Shown: positions 23,926-32,480, numbered from the stretch's first letter. The stretch: DNA of 33,691 bases from Peribacillus frigoritolerans (GCF_030676415.1 NZ_JAUUTW010000045.1:1-33691), one strand, 5' to 3'. Numbers and translations are program-made. Notes: a model not told the origin generated them from the sequence alone.

Positions 23926-23993
23926 TAGCTTTTTGTTTTCTCTTTCAAAATGCCTCAGTTACATACTGATGTAATCTAGTTGAAAAAAAATAA

Positions 23994-24017
23994 AAAGCCG
24001 CCATATACGGCAGCTTT
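23994..24017 (-). terminator. Terminator of the SnoaL-like gene
   Basis: On the minus strand AAAGCTGCC...GGCGGCTTT (one mismatch) is followed by TTATTTTTTTTC, directly after the stop at 24024. Confidence 0.75.
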
Positions 24018-24023
24018 CACCTA

Positions 24024-24425
24024 TTACTTCAATTCATCAATTATTTCAGCACCATAAGAGTTGTCGATTATGCATCGCCATTTACCCGAGGAATCCTTTT
24101 TAAAAACATATGTCGCAGTTCTTTCCATAGAAAATTCGGAATCGTCCTTTTGATTGGCACTTAGCTGGGCTTTTGCCACAACCAATGCCGTATCACCCGT
24201 TTCGATTATCGCCATCTTTTCTTGATTGACGATTAAACTATGATTAAAGTATTCAGCGATAGCAATGAATGCCCGCCGGATTTCCTCTTTCCCTTTTGCT
24301 AATGTTCCGGGTTTGACAACTAAAGTCGCATCCTCTGAATAGAACTCCATTAAATGATCGAAATCCTCATTATTTATTGCCCTATCCGCATTTTTTATGA
24401 CTTGTTCCAGCTCATGACTCTGCAT
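24024..24425 (-). CDS. SnoaL/DUF4440-like (NTF2-fold) protein
   Basis: A 133-aa single-domain protein of the NTF2-like superfamily. N-terminal helices HELEQVIKNADRAINNEDFD lead to LMEFYSEDATLVVKPGTLAK with the usual G-K-E-E-I-R helix (KGKEEIRRAF), then curved-sheet strands ALVVAKAQLS and ERTATYVFKKDSSGKWRCII. Such proteins bind small hydrophobic ligands or act as isomerases/hydrolases; nothing in the sequence fixes a substrate. The start ATG at 24425 is 6 nt from GGAGG; the in-frame GTG at 24431 overlaps that site and is rejected. Monocistronic with its own terminator. Confidence 0.8.
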   Translation of the reverse strand: MQSHELEQVIKNADRAINNEDFDHLMEFYSEDATLVVKPGTLAKGKEEIRRAFIAIAEYFNHSLIVNQEKMAIIETGDTALVVAKAQLSANQKDDSEFSMERTATYVFKKDSSGKWRCIIDNSYGAEIIDELK

Positions 24426-24604
24426 ATTCACCCTCCTTTTCAGCTTCTCTTAATTAGACCGCTCTTTTACTAATTAATGTTCGACTGCCATGATGGGGTA
24501 TCCTGCTCATATAGTGAATAAGAAAAATAAACAAAGTAAGAATGAAATACAATGGTGCCATCCCTGCTCCCTTCCTTCACCCTATTAACAAGAAGCCTTC
24601 TTAA

Positions 24605-24885
24605 GAACAATGTCCATTTATCGAATTAAAGGGTACAACTCGCACACGTTGTAATGGAAGATGCATGATAAGTGCGTTGTCATCGCCTATCCCAAAGGAA
24701 CTTGGTATAAGGATTTAAAACCTGAGGATATCTCCCCCTTCGTCGATTCACTCCTTGCTAATGAGGATTATACAGAAAAAGTAAGCCACTCATTCCTTGG
24801 GGATGGTTTTGAACGCGCAGAAGGAGTTGTCGCCGGGGTTACAAAAGACAAGGAAAAAGTAATCAGAGTATCTAAAATAAAATAA
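24605..24885 (+). pseudogene. (2Fe-2S) ferredoxin-domain gene, 5'-truncated and frameshifted
   Basis: The last 74 codons (from 24661) read CVVIAYPKGTWYKDLKPEDI and onward, the C-terminus of a thioredoxin-like (2Fe-2S) ferredoxin-domain protein. Immediately upstream, in the +1 frame, TTRTRCNGRC encodes the preceding cysteine motif; one missing base between TGC and ATGATAAG separates the two. Further upstream the frame hits TAA (24602-24604), so the N-terminal half is missing. An ATG exists at 24661 but has no ribosome binding site. In Firmicutes this gene often sits beside a CobW-family GTPase, as here, and both are broken. Confidence 0.75.
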
Positions 24886-24900
24886 ATGGAGAGAAAAAAT

Positions 24901-25756
24901 ATGACTTTAATCGAAACAAACAAAATCCCGGTCACCATTTTGACTGGATAAAACTACGATGAACAATGGTTGCATCTGTTGTACGGTTCGTGGGGATTTA
25001 ATTCGCATCCTACGAACTCTGGTTTTTTCAAGTGAACAGGGGCAGACAAAATTCAATCGTGTTTTGATTGAGACAACGGGTTTAGCTGATCCGGCACCTG
25101 TTGCCCAGACCTTTTTTATGGATGAATTACTATCCGAAAAATTCGAAGTGGACAGTATTGTCACTGTAGTAGATAGCAAGCATGTTACAAAGCATTTGGA
25201 TAGTCATGATGAGGCACAAGAGCAAATTGCTTTCGCTGATGTGATTATTCTAAATAAAACGGATTTAGTATCTGATGACGACCTGAATACGTTGGAGCGA
25301 AGACTTACCAACATGAATCCTGCAGCTAAGAGAATGCATGCTCAAAATTGCAATATAAATTTAAGAGATATTTTAGGAATTAATACGTTCGATGTGAATC
25401 GCAAGCTTGAAATCGACCCTCATTTCTTAGAAGATCATCACCATCACCATCATGATGATAAGGTATCATCGATTGCCTTTCGTGAAGAAAAGCCACTCGA
25501 TTTCGATAAGATAAATGAATGGATGAGTTACCTTGTTCAAGAAATAGGGGAAGATCTTTTACGGTATAAGGGCATTCTTCATATACAAGGAATCCAACAA
25601 CGAATAGTATTCCAGGAACTTCATATGTTATTTTCAGGAAGACCAGATCGGAAATGGAAAGACAGTGAAACAAGACTAAGCGAACTTGTTTTTATTGGAA
25701 AGGACTTAAATAAAGATGAGTTAGAACAGCAATTTAAAAATTGCATAGCAAACTAA
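24901..25756 (+). pseudogene. CobW/G3E-family GTPase gene that has lost its P-loop
   Basis: An ATG at 24901 with GGAGAG upstream starts MTLIETNKIPVTILTG and then hits TAA. Just after the TAA, AAAACTACG is what remains of the codons for the GKTT P-loop. The gene then jumps to ATGAACAATGGT, encoding MNNGCICCTVRGDL with the conserved CxCC metal motif. Thus a short deletion and a second one of roughly 45 codons removed the Walker A region and switch segments. The rest is intact: ETTGLADPAP, the guanine-recognition NKTD, a metal-binding DHHHHHHDD stretch and the C-terminal CobW domain (LLRYKGILHIQG, FQELHMLFSGRPD). CobW proteins are GTP-dependent metal (often zinc) chaperones; this one cannot bind GTP. 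Confidence 0.85.
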
Positions 25757-25769
25757 CGGAAAGAACCCG

Positions 25770-25809
25770 ATGTAGAGATTAGCTGAAAATTTTCAGTTAA
25801 TCTCTACAT
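25770..25809. terminator. 40-nt near-perfect palindrome between convergent genes
   Basis: Arms of 20 nt with one G-T pair and no loop (starts ATGTAGAGATTAGCTGAAAA). It lies between the cobW remnant and the amidohydrolase on the other strand. No T-tract follows on either side, so it is an unusual terminator or simply a hairpin. Confidence 0.55.
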
Positions 25810-25884
25810 TCACAATGAAAAGGGAACTTCCTTACCCCACTTAGCTAAATAATCTTTTAACTGATCTATTGATAGAGTTTTGAA

Positions 25885-26745
25885 TTAATCAATCAATGCT
25901 AAAAAGTTTTTTCCAAGTATATATTCCTTTTGGTTATCAGGAATTTGAAGTGAATCAACCCAACTTTTCTTTGTCAAATAGTCATATTCATTAAATTTTT
26001 TCATTCCATATGGTCCGTCGCAGCCATAAAGAACTTTACGATATCCTAAAGATTCCACTGCCTTCTTTACAATAGATGGATTAAGATAATCACTTGAGGT
26101 ATCAACAAATACATTAGGTTGATTCTTAACGTAGTTCCATAGTTTTTTCCAAAAAGGAAGACCGGCGTGAGCATAAATTAATTTAAGTTCAGGGTAATTT
26201 TCAGGTAAGTACTTATAGGAGTCTGGTTCTGAAGATAGATGAATAATCATAGGTATACCTTTTGTTTCACACATAGCTGCAACTGGATCAAGTGCCTTAA
26301 TACTATATTCATGCATGAATGGATGAGCTTTCACTCCAATAAAACCAGGTTTATTAAGATATGATTCTACCTCTTCCACTGATACATGAATCATAGGGTT
26401 AACTGCTACCCAGCCTAGAAACCGGTCTGGAAATCGATCAATTGCAGTGGCAACAATATCATTGTCCGGCTTGGTGAAGATCTTGTATGAATTTCCATAA
26501 AGTTTCAAATAGCCATCCTTTACTAGACCATCATAAATTCCGAGCCCAATTTGAGGTACATTTAGAATTAGAAAACGGAATAAGTGTTGTAAACCTTGTT
26601 GAAAAATGCTATCCAATTCAAACATTGTTCCGTTCATGGGGGCAATTAGCGCTGTTTTGGTTACATCATTTTTATCCATACCCTCTATCATTTTTTCTAG
26701 AGTCAACATTGTTTCATCCACATGAAAATGGCAATCAATAATCAT
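25885..26745 (-). CDS. Amidohydrolase 2 family metal-dependent hydrolase
   Basis: A 286-aa TIM-barrel protein of the amidohydrolase-related (PF04909-like) family. The N-terminal metal motif HxH is in MIIDCHFHVDETM. Further landmarks are GFIGVKAHPFMHEY, PMIIHLSSEPDSYKYLPENY with the metal-ligand His, LKLIYAHAGLPFWKK with another His, and VLYGCDGPYGMK with the catalytic Asp near the C-terminus. Relatives are decarboxylases, lactonases or hydrolases on aromatic or short carboxylic substrates; the reaction here is not determined. The ATG at 26745 has GGAGG 7 nt upstream. It is alone, with the 25770-25809 palindrome downstream. Confidence 0.85.
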   Translation of the reverse strand: MIIDCHFHVDETMLTLEKMIEGMDKNDVTKTALIAPMNGTMFELDSIFQQGLQHLFRFLILNVPQIGLGIYDGLVKDGYLKLYGNSYKIFTKPDNDIVATAIDRFPDRFLGWVAVNPMIHVSVEEVESYLNKPGFIGVKAHPFMHEYSIKALDPVAAMCETKGIPMIIHLSSEPDSYKYLPENYPELKLIYAHAGLPFWKKLWNYVKNQPNVFVDTSSDYLNPSIVKKAVESLGYRKVLYGCDGPYGMKKFNEYDYLTKKSWVDSLQIPDNQKEYILGKNFLALID

Positions 26746-26894
26746 TTTAATCCTCCTTCGAATTAAACTATCTTAATTGTATGATCAAACCACTTAACTG
26801 TATCACCATCCATGACCGAACGAAACTGCTTCTTTAGCACCTTAAGAAAAAGAGCTGCCCATGCAACTCCCTAATAGAAGAAAAAACGCTTAGA

Positions 26895-27252
26895 TTAAGT
26901 CATGAAGTTGGTTTTTATCTTAAATGGTTTTGTGTAAAAATATTCTACTAATGCCTTAATCTCACGGCTTTCAGCTCGTTCGATATGGCGGCAGTAGCTG
27001 TAAATGGTAGAGGAACCTACGGAATGCAAGCGAAGCATAGTCATACAGGTAGTCGTTATCGCATCATTTAATGCGGCAGCGATACGTACATGTAAGGAAG
27101 CGGTTCATTCCTTTCTGTACAGTCTGTAGTGCTACCGCACGAATTATGTTCAATAAGAAAAAGCGTCCATACATTCTTGTAGAGCCGCCCCATTTTAAAA
27201 AATTCGGATGGTAACAAACAAAATGAACTAATCGTTCAAGTCGGGTATTCTT
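26895..27252 (-). pseudogene. Frameshifted remnant of an unrecognised gene
   Basis: On the minus strand one frame reads NTRLERLVHFVCYHPNFLKW, GGSTRMYGRFFLLNIIRAVA and QTVQKGMNRFLT. After a frame change near 27075 it continues RIAAALNDAITTCMTMLRLH, SVGSSTIYSYCRHIERAESR and EIKALVEYFY to a TAA at 26895-26897. No start codon with a ribosome binding site exists. Composition is clearly protein-like over about 119 codons, but I do not know the family. Confidence 0.45.
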
Positions 27253-27267
27253 AAAACAAGAAAATAA

Positions 27268-27426
27268 TTATTCCATCATCTTCCTCATATTCTGTATCTC
27301 TATATTAATCTTCCGTATTTGCTTGTCAATTTCATCAATTTGAAGGTCAGTGGCTCCTTGTTTTCTTTTTTCCAACAGTTCATCTCTTAATCTTTTTAAA
27401 AAAACCACTCTACCTAACAAGCCCAT
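27268..27426 (-). CDS. Small coiled-coil protein (52 aa)
   Basis: An ATG at 27426 preceded by AAAGGTGGG opens a 52-codon frame: MGLLGRVVFLKRLRDELLEK, a short QGATDL linker, then IDEIDKQIRKINIEIQNMRK and MME. It has a short apolar N-terminus followed by a strongly charged helix with heptad-like Ile/Leu spacing, probably a coiled coil. It is not Spo0E (no SQELD motif). Family and function unknown. It stands alone in a 1.7-kb region of otherwise decayed sequence. Confidence 0.55.
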   Translation of the reverse strand: MGLLGRVVFLKRLRDELLEKRKQGATDLQIDEIDKQIRKINIEIQNMRKMME

Positions 27427-28454
27427 CTCATACCCACCTTTGTTTATAAATTTCTTTAACCAAAGAGGACTAGTATAAATTTTTTACCTTTCTGGACCAT
27501 TGCCTCACATATTTCCCCATTCATTTTTCCTTTATAACTAATCACTTCAATCAAAAACTCTTTCCTGAGATTTAGACAGACTTAATAGAAGGCATTTTTT
27601 TAAATATAATTGGTAATGGAAAAAAAAGCAATTAGTATGTAAGGTTAAATAACATAGTTTCATTGACCATATTCATCAACTAATATATTTTCTGGTTTAA
27701 CTAGTACAATGAAGGCCTTTTTAGTAACCATCAAATTATATCGACCGAGGGATAATTCTTATTTTCCAAATGCAATTTATCTCTAACTGAAAATGGAAAA
27801 GGACGATTAATTACAAATAATCAATAGAATTGATCATTACTTTCAACACCCATCGCGGAAAGAACAAGATGATACCCCGAAATTTAAAAATGAATTTTAA
27901 TTCCTGCATAACGCTTATAAAAAAATGAGCCGTTCGTGTACTTTTACGAACAGTAGCAAGAATGCTATACCGCCCATCTCGGAAATATTATATGCTAAGA
28001 AAATTCCAATCTGAAAAGTCGATCTCCTCTACTGTAAGGAATTGACTAAAAAAAGAGCACCTCTTGGGCGCTCCTTTTCATGATTATTTTTTCAACGTGA
28101 TTCACAAACATATCTTGTTGCTTTTCGTTCATCACTATTTCAGGCTGTCGTATATTCTCTAATTAAGCATTATAAACGGCTGCTTTTAGTTAATATAATC
28201 AACAGTATGTAAACGATTGATCTTATACACTCTCAAAAATTGTATCAGAGAATATGAATTTGGAAATGTTCATTGCTTAACCAAACTAAAACCCACGAGT
28301 ATCTTTTTATGATTCTCAAATAAGTTTCGATGCATAACAGATTGACCCACCGCAAGTATTGTTCAGGTTAGCTTAAAAAGCGGAATTTTAAAGACAACTG
28401 ATACTTTATATATCTAGGGAGTAGCTTTTAAAATCGATCCCCTTTTTCTATTAC
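27427..28454. other. Mostly empty, decayed intergenic region
   Basis: No intact gene. There is a GTTCGT/ACGAAC hairpin near 27932-27951 and, on the minus strand at about 28052-28165, an open scrap reading ENIRQPEIVMNEKQQDMFVN then HVEKII. It ends in the terminator at 28048-28073 and may be the last piece of a lost regulator gene. Confidence 0.4.
28048..28073 (-). terminator. Orphan minus-strand terminator
   Basis: GAGCGCC / GGTGCTC stem (28073-28067 and 28061-28055, one G-T pair), followed on the minus strand by seven T. It ends only a gene scrap, so it marks a deleted gene. Confidence 0.7.
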
Positions 28455-29231
28455 TCAATAGTCTCGCTCATGACCTGGAACTACAATCACTTCTACCACA
28501 TGTTTATTTAGGATTTCCTGCATGTTTTTTGGTACTTCTTTGTCTGTAATCACTATATCAACGGAGTCTAAGTCACATACCTTTTGAAAAAAAGTTTTAT
28601 TGAATTTCGTTGAATCTGCAATCACAATGACCTGGTCAGAACGCTTAATCATTTCGTGAACGAGGAGGCCTTCTTCCTCGATGGAAGTAGACAGTCCTTC
28701 AGAAGATATTCCGCAAGTACCAATGATGCATTTATTCACCTTATAATCCTGTACATCTCTAATGGCTCTTGAACCATAAATGGCTTGGTGTCTAGTGCTT
28801 AATGTTCCACCTAATAAATTAACTTTTATATCTTCTCTTTGGCTTAATACACTGGTAATGTTAATTGAATTAGTCACGACAGTGTTGTTCCGGCTCGTTA
28901 AATATTTAGCTAAAAATTGAACTGTTGTAGAGGCATCCAAAATAAGATGATCCCCGTCATTTATCAAAGAAGCTGCAAATTTTCCGATCTTAGCTTTAGC
29001 TTCCGATGCCATGTTCATACGCTCACCATAATTATGGACTTCATTGGAAAGCAGAGCCTTTTTCGCCCCACCCCGTATTCGAATGATCTTCCTCTTCTCT
29101 TCTAAAATTATTAAGTCTCTTCTGGCCGTATCTTTAGATACATTATTTATTTTACAAATTGTTTCAATATCAATCCGTTCATGTTCGTTTAAATATTGAA
29201 CAATGGCGTCTAGTCGTTCATCCTGCAGCAT
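28455..29231 (-). CDS. DeoR-family transcriptional regulator
   Basis: A 258-aa DeoR/GlpR-type repressor. The N-terminal winged helix has the family pattern RIDIETICKINNVSKDTARR, DLIILEEKRKIIRIRGGA. The C-terminal sugar-phosphate sensor domain (about 75-235) shows GDHLILDASTTVQFLAKYL, NLLGGTLSTRHQAIYGSRA, CIIGTCGISSEGLSTS and VIVIADSTKFNKTFF. Members repress sugar-catabolism operons and respond to a phosphorylated sugar, but no such operon lies beside it here. The ATG at 29231 has GAGGTGA upstream. A degenerate copy of its first codons and upstream region lies at about 32330-32480, on the far side of the Tat cluster. Confidence 0.9.
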   Translation of the reverse strand: MLQDERLDAIVQYLNEHERIDIETICKINNVSKDTARRDLIILEEKRKIIRIRGGAKKALLSNEVHNYGERMNMASEAKAKIGKFAASLINDGDHLILDASTTVQFLAKYLTSRNNTVVTNSINITSVLSQREDIKVNLLGGTLSTRHQAIYGSRAIRDVQDYKVNKCIIGTCGISSEGLSTSIEEEGLLVHEMIKRSDQVIVIADSTKFNKTFFQKVCDLDSVDIVITDKEVPKNMQEILNKHVVEVIVVPGHERDY

Positions 29232-29531
29232 GATCTCACCTCATAGATTTAATTATAAGTTAATCCAAGTTTTATCACAACGAAACATGAATTATATTAA
29301 GGATAATTAAGCTTTCGAGGGTAGATTAAATACTGAACACAGTAATCAATATATTTTGTTAACAGAATTCCAAATCGGGATAGTCAGCCAGGGATTAAAC
29401 ATCTTGGTAAAAGCCCACTAAATTATAGATATTTATATCCCGACTATAGGAAAGGTGTATTGCGTGATGAAAAAACATTACCCTTAAAATGGAGATTCCA
29501 TTTAACTTGAAGGACAAGTGCTAGGCACTTT
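29232..29531. other. DeoR upstream region and downstream flank of tatC
   Basis: The first 50 bp (CATAGATTTAATTATAAGTT) are shared with the fossil copy near 32440 and probably hold the deoR promoter. On the plus strand 29360-29520 is an open frame of about 54 codons without a start codon (NYRYLYPDYRKGVLRDEKTL); I do not count it as a gene. Confidence 0.4.
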
Positions 29532-30281
29532 TTAGACAGATTCATAGATCTCTTTTTCACCTTCTTTTTCCCTTTGATGTCGATTATATACGAATTTAGA
29601 TAAGCTGACACTGCTTTCATATAAGAGTAATAAAGGTATCGTAACTAGGATATCTGATAGAAAGTCTGGTGGAGTAATCAAAATTGAAATAACTATTAAA
29701 ATAAAGTAAGAATATTTCCTGATTTTTTGCAAACGGTATGGATTTATAATTCCTAAACTTGTTAGAAACATAATTACAACGGGCATTTCAAACAGAAATC
29801 CAAAAGGCAATGTCATATGAAGCATAAATCGGAAATATTTCTCCGTTGTAAAGAAAGTAGTAAACATGTCGTTTGATAGGGACATTAAAAAATTTAGTAC
29901 AAGAGGAAATAAAATAAAGTAACCAAAACTGATTCCTAATATGAATAGAATAAATAGCGCTGGAATATAAGCACTAGTAACTTTCCGTTCTTTTGGTGTT
30001 AACGCTGGACGTACAAACAGCCAAACTTGGTGCGCAGCAACCGGTATAGTAGCCGTAATGGCAACGACGGAGGCAATAATTAAATAAACAAGTATGATAT
30101 CACTCGGTCCTAACAGAGCTAGCTTAAACGGCAAATCTTTAACTATGAAATTATAAATATCTTGAACATATATAAATGTCAGTACGAGGAACAGTAGGAA
30201 AACAGCTAAAGTGATAATAATACGTTTACGTAACTCCTCAAGGTGCTTAATTATGCTCGTTTTTTGATTTTCCAACTTCAT
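29532..30281 (-). CDS. tatC: Sec-independent protein translocase TatC
   Basis: A TatC of about 249 aa with six membrane helices, the twin-arginine signal receptor of the Tat translocase. It begins IKHLEELRKRIIITLAVFLL, the conserved N-terminal signal-peptide contact. Further hallmarks are VPVAAHQVWLFVRPALT-like text here as IPVAAHQVWLFVRPALTPKE, FGYFILFPLVLNFL, the conserved glutamate in FGFLFEMPVVIMFLTSLGII and the end ISILITPPDF. It closely resembles, from memory, B. subtilis TatC proteins. The frame is open to 30329; the family start corresponds to ATG 30281 or a TTG at 30275, which has GGAGTG at a better distance. tatA lies directly upstream, forming a minimal TatA-TatC pair. Confidence 0.92.
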   Translation of the reverse strand: MKLENQKTSIIKHLEELRKRIIITLAVFLLFLVLTFIYVQDIYNFIVKDLPFKLALLGPSDIILVYLIIASVVAITATIPVAAHQVWLFVRPALTPKERKVTSAYIPALFILFILGISFGYFILFPLVLNFLMSLSNDMFTTFFTTEKYFRFMLHMTLPFGFLFEMPVVIMFLTSLGIINPYRLQKIRKYSYFILIVISILITPPDFLSDILVTIPLLLLYESSVSLSKFVYNRHQREKEGEKEIYESV

Positions 30282-30337
30282 CACTCCAGGAAAAAAAGAT
30301 GTAAGACAGTTCCTACATCCCCTCTTCATTTATTTGA

Positions 30338-30526
30338 TTAGTTTTCTTTCTTTTTGGTCACATCTGCATTTGTGTCATCTGCTACAAGCTCTCTAGTAGA
30401 CTTTTTAAACTCTCTTAATGTTGAGCCAAATGCCCTTCCTATTTCGGGTAATTTAGAAGGACCGAAAACAATTAGGGCAATCACTAAAATTAGCATCAAT
30501 CCTGGCATTCCAATATTTTGAAGCAT
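30338..30526 (-). CDS. tatA: Tat translocase component TatA
   Basis: A 62-aa TatA/E protein: a short N-terminal membrane helix (GLMLILVIALIVF), the FGPSKLPEIGRAFG hinge and amphipathic helix (FGPSKLPEIGRAFGSTLREF), and a charged tail. In Gram-positives TatA also does the job of TatB. I chose the ATG at 30526 because GGGGGAA lies 5 nt upstream; the frame extends four codons further. It precedes tatC, and the twin-arginine amidohydrolase gene lies upstream on the same strand, 301 nt away. By analogy with B. subtilis PhoD-TatAd-TatCd, this is likely a dedicated substrate/translocase cluster. Confidence 0.92.
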   Translation of the reverse strand: MLQNIGMPGLMLILVIALIVFGPSKLPEIGRAFGSTLREFKKSTRELVADDTNADVTKKKEN

Positions 30527-30538
30527 AACTTCCCCCAT

Positions 30539-30827
30539 CGGTATTTATATTTTGTAATTCCTTTAAAACGTTAAACGCTTATCAATTTTAGAGTAGCTTA
30601 AGCAAAAAATCAGTTTAGGATCCATATTCTTACCCAGTGTTTCATCCTTGTATTCCGATTGAAAATTTGAGGAGATGATCCGAGTCGCTATATAATATTG
30701 AAATTATCACGCTACTTAGTTTTGAAACTCTTTCTCACTCAAACTAATGTACGTTACTGGTGCTCATAGGACCCATCCCCAATTTTTTTATCAGGTTCAT
30801 TAACAATATCCTGCCCATTTGTTACTA
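30539..30827. other. Gap between amidohydrolase and tatA
   Basis: No gene and no strong terminator hairpin behind the amidohydrolase stop at 30828 was seen, so read-through into tatA is possible. A tatA promoter may also lie here. Confidence 0.35.
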
Positions 30828-32252
30828 TTAAGGATTTGTTGTCTTAGGCTTTACCCTATCAAGTGAACCCGAAGACAGAGTTCCCTTATGCAATACGGCA
30901 GCACGCTTAGGCAGGCGGGCTACGGCTTCGGCCGAGCAGCTTGCTGGAACGAGTACGGCGGTCGCGGCATCGCCAACCTTTGGCCATATTTGCTTGCCGG
31001 ACTCGTCTAACGGTGTAATGCCACCGGTAGCAAGGGAAAGTGATCGAGACAGGTTGTATTCGTTTGACCACCCATACAGATCTGCAGCGAGATGTGCCTT
31101 CTGCAGCGTATCGCCAATCCCGAATGGTGACCAGTGATCCGTAATACTATCATTACCAAGCATGACGTTCACCTTCTGCTTCTGAAGCAGCGGAATCGGC
31201 ATTACGTCTTTGCCGATTGGAACCGTTGAGGCAATGGAGATACCCAGCGATGCAAGGCGGTTTGCCATTTCTACGTCCGCGCCAACCGCTAACGAGGCCA
31301 GCGAGAACGCATGACTGATCGTCACTTTTCCCTGCAGACCGGCTTCCTCAGTCAAATCAGCCAATCGACGAATTGCCTTCAAACCCGTTTCGCCACCTTC
31401 ATGAAGGTGAATGTCAATACCCGCTTTGTAGTCCACCGCGATTTGTACCATCGTTTGCAACGATTTTTCCATATCCCCATCAACTAAGGTTGGATCAAGT
31501 CCGCCAACATGTGTAACTCCGAGCTGCATGGCGTCTCGTATCAGTCCCTCTGCATTTGAACGCAGCAAGCCATGTTGAGGGAAGCCAACGATTTCATGTG
31601 ATATTTTATCTGAATAGTTCGCTAAGGCGCGATTGAGTTTCTCAAGATTTTTAATACCAACGACTGGATCGATGTTGCAATGGCTTCTGACATATGTCGA
31701 GCCGTAGCCGAGAATTAGTTCAATTAATTTTTCCGCACGCTCTTGGGCTGTTGGGAGCAGCTCCAGTAGCAGCGACTGCTCCAAGGTAATCATGTCAAAA
31801 ATGCCATTTTTCCTCGTCGCTGCCGCTCGCCAAGGACCGCCATAAAAGGTTTTATCCAAATGAATATGCATATCTCTAAAAGAAGGAAGTAACAGCATGC
31901 CTTTCGCGTCGTAGCAATCGATACCTTTTGCATAAGGGGACTTAGTATCTAGTATTCTGGTAATGATGCCTTTAACAATATGGAGGTTCCTCAATACGGT
32001 TTCGGTTGCTACGACCTGGCCATTGTTATACTTGTATCCACTTTCCAATCGAACATTCATCAATATGTAGGAACTGTTCTTTCCTGGTTTTTTGGTGTTA
32101 TGGCCAGCCTTCTTCTCAGCATCCGCACTTGCCGTCTCAGGCATGAATAATCCCATTGTGTCCGTGACACCGAGAACAGCGGAAGCGCTTCCAATTTTAC
32201 AGACGTTACCTATAAACTTTCTGCGGGACAAACCATCCTTTTCCTGATTCAC
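30828..32252 (-). CDS. Tat-exported cytosine-deaminase-like amidohydrolase
   Basis: A 474-aa amidohydrolase with a twin-arginine signal: LSRRKFIGN at residues 8-16, then a weakly hydrophobic core and ASADA before a Lys-rich mature start. The barrel resembles CodA: metal motif HIHLDK (His129, His131), VGFPQHGLL, IDIHLHEGG (His282, Glu285), SHAFSL (His314), and GNDSITDHWSPFG (Asp368), which lines up with GHDDVFDPWYPLG of CodA. It should deaminate or hydrolyse a cyclic amide/amine outside the membrane, fully folded with its metal; the substrate is unknown. The start is GTG at 32252 with AGGAGG upstream. The gene is visibly more G+C rich than its neighbours, suggesting transfer. The adjacent tatA-tatC genes are the likely exporter. 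Confidence 0.85.
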   Translation of the reverse strand: MNQEKDGLSRRKFIGNVCKIGSASAVLGVTDTMGLFMPETASADAEKKAGHNTKKPGKNSSYILMNVRLESGYKYNNGQVVATETVLRNLHIVKGIITRILDTKSPYAKGIDCYDAKGMLLLPSFRDMHIHLDKTFYGGPWRAAATRKNGIFDMITLEQSLLLELLPTAQERAEKLIELILGYGSTYVRSHCNIDPVVGIKNLEKLNRALANYSDKISHEIVGFPQHGLLRSNAEGLIRDAMQLGVTHVGGLDPTLVDGDMEKSLQTMVQIAVDYKAGIDIHLHEGGETGLKAIRRLADLTEEAGLQGKVTISHAFSLASLAVGADVEMANRLASLGISIASTVPIGKDVMPIPLLQKQKVNVMLGNDSITDHWSPFGIGDTLQKAHLAADLYGWSNEYNLSRSLSLATGGITPLDESGKQIWPKVGDAATAVLVPASCSAEAVARLPKRAAVLHKGTLSSGSLDRVKPKTTNP

Positions 32253-32329
32253 CTGTAAAATCCTCCTCTAGTACTTTTGTATTTTAAGAGGGTCATGATT
32301 ATAGACTTCATTGGAGAACTTTTTCATAT

Positions 32330-32480
32330 CTCTTCTAGTGGTGTTTTTGGATTTATATTTATTTAACAAATTGTTTCGATATCAATCCATTCATATTTGT
32401 TGAAATAGTCCTCGTCCAGTTACATGATTTCACCCTATAGATCCAATTATAAGTCTATTTAGTTTTAAAGGCAATGAAAT
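32330..32480 (-). pseudogene. Fossil copy of the DeoR gene 5' end and promoter
   Basis: ACAAATTGTTTCGATATCAA, CATGATTTCACC and AATTATAAGT match, in the same order and strand, ACAAATTGTTTCAATATCAA, CATGATCTCACC and AATTATAAGT at 29152-29270, the start and upstream region of the DeoR gene. Roughly 25 bp are missing between them and point changes abound. It covers about the first 35 codons plus the promoter area and lies just upstream of the Tat amidohydrolase. Together with the intact gene it brackets the tat cluster as a direct repeat. Confidence 0.7.

Noticed and set aside
29360..29520. 54-codon open frame on the plus strand
   Set aside because: It has no start codon or ribosome binding site, no recognisable family and lies between two opposite-strand genes; a chance ORF is likely.
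30282..30329. N-terminal extension of TatC
   Set aside because: TatC proteins begin shortly before the HLEELRKR motif; the extra 16 residues are not family-like and ATG 30329 has no ribosome binding site.
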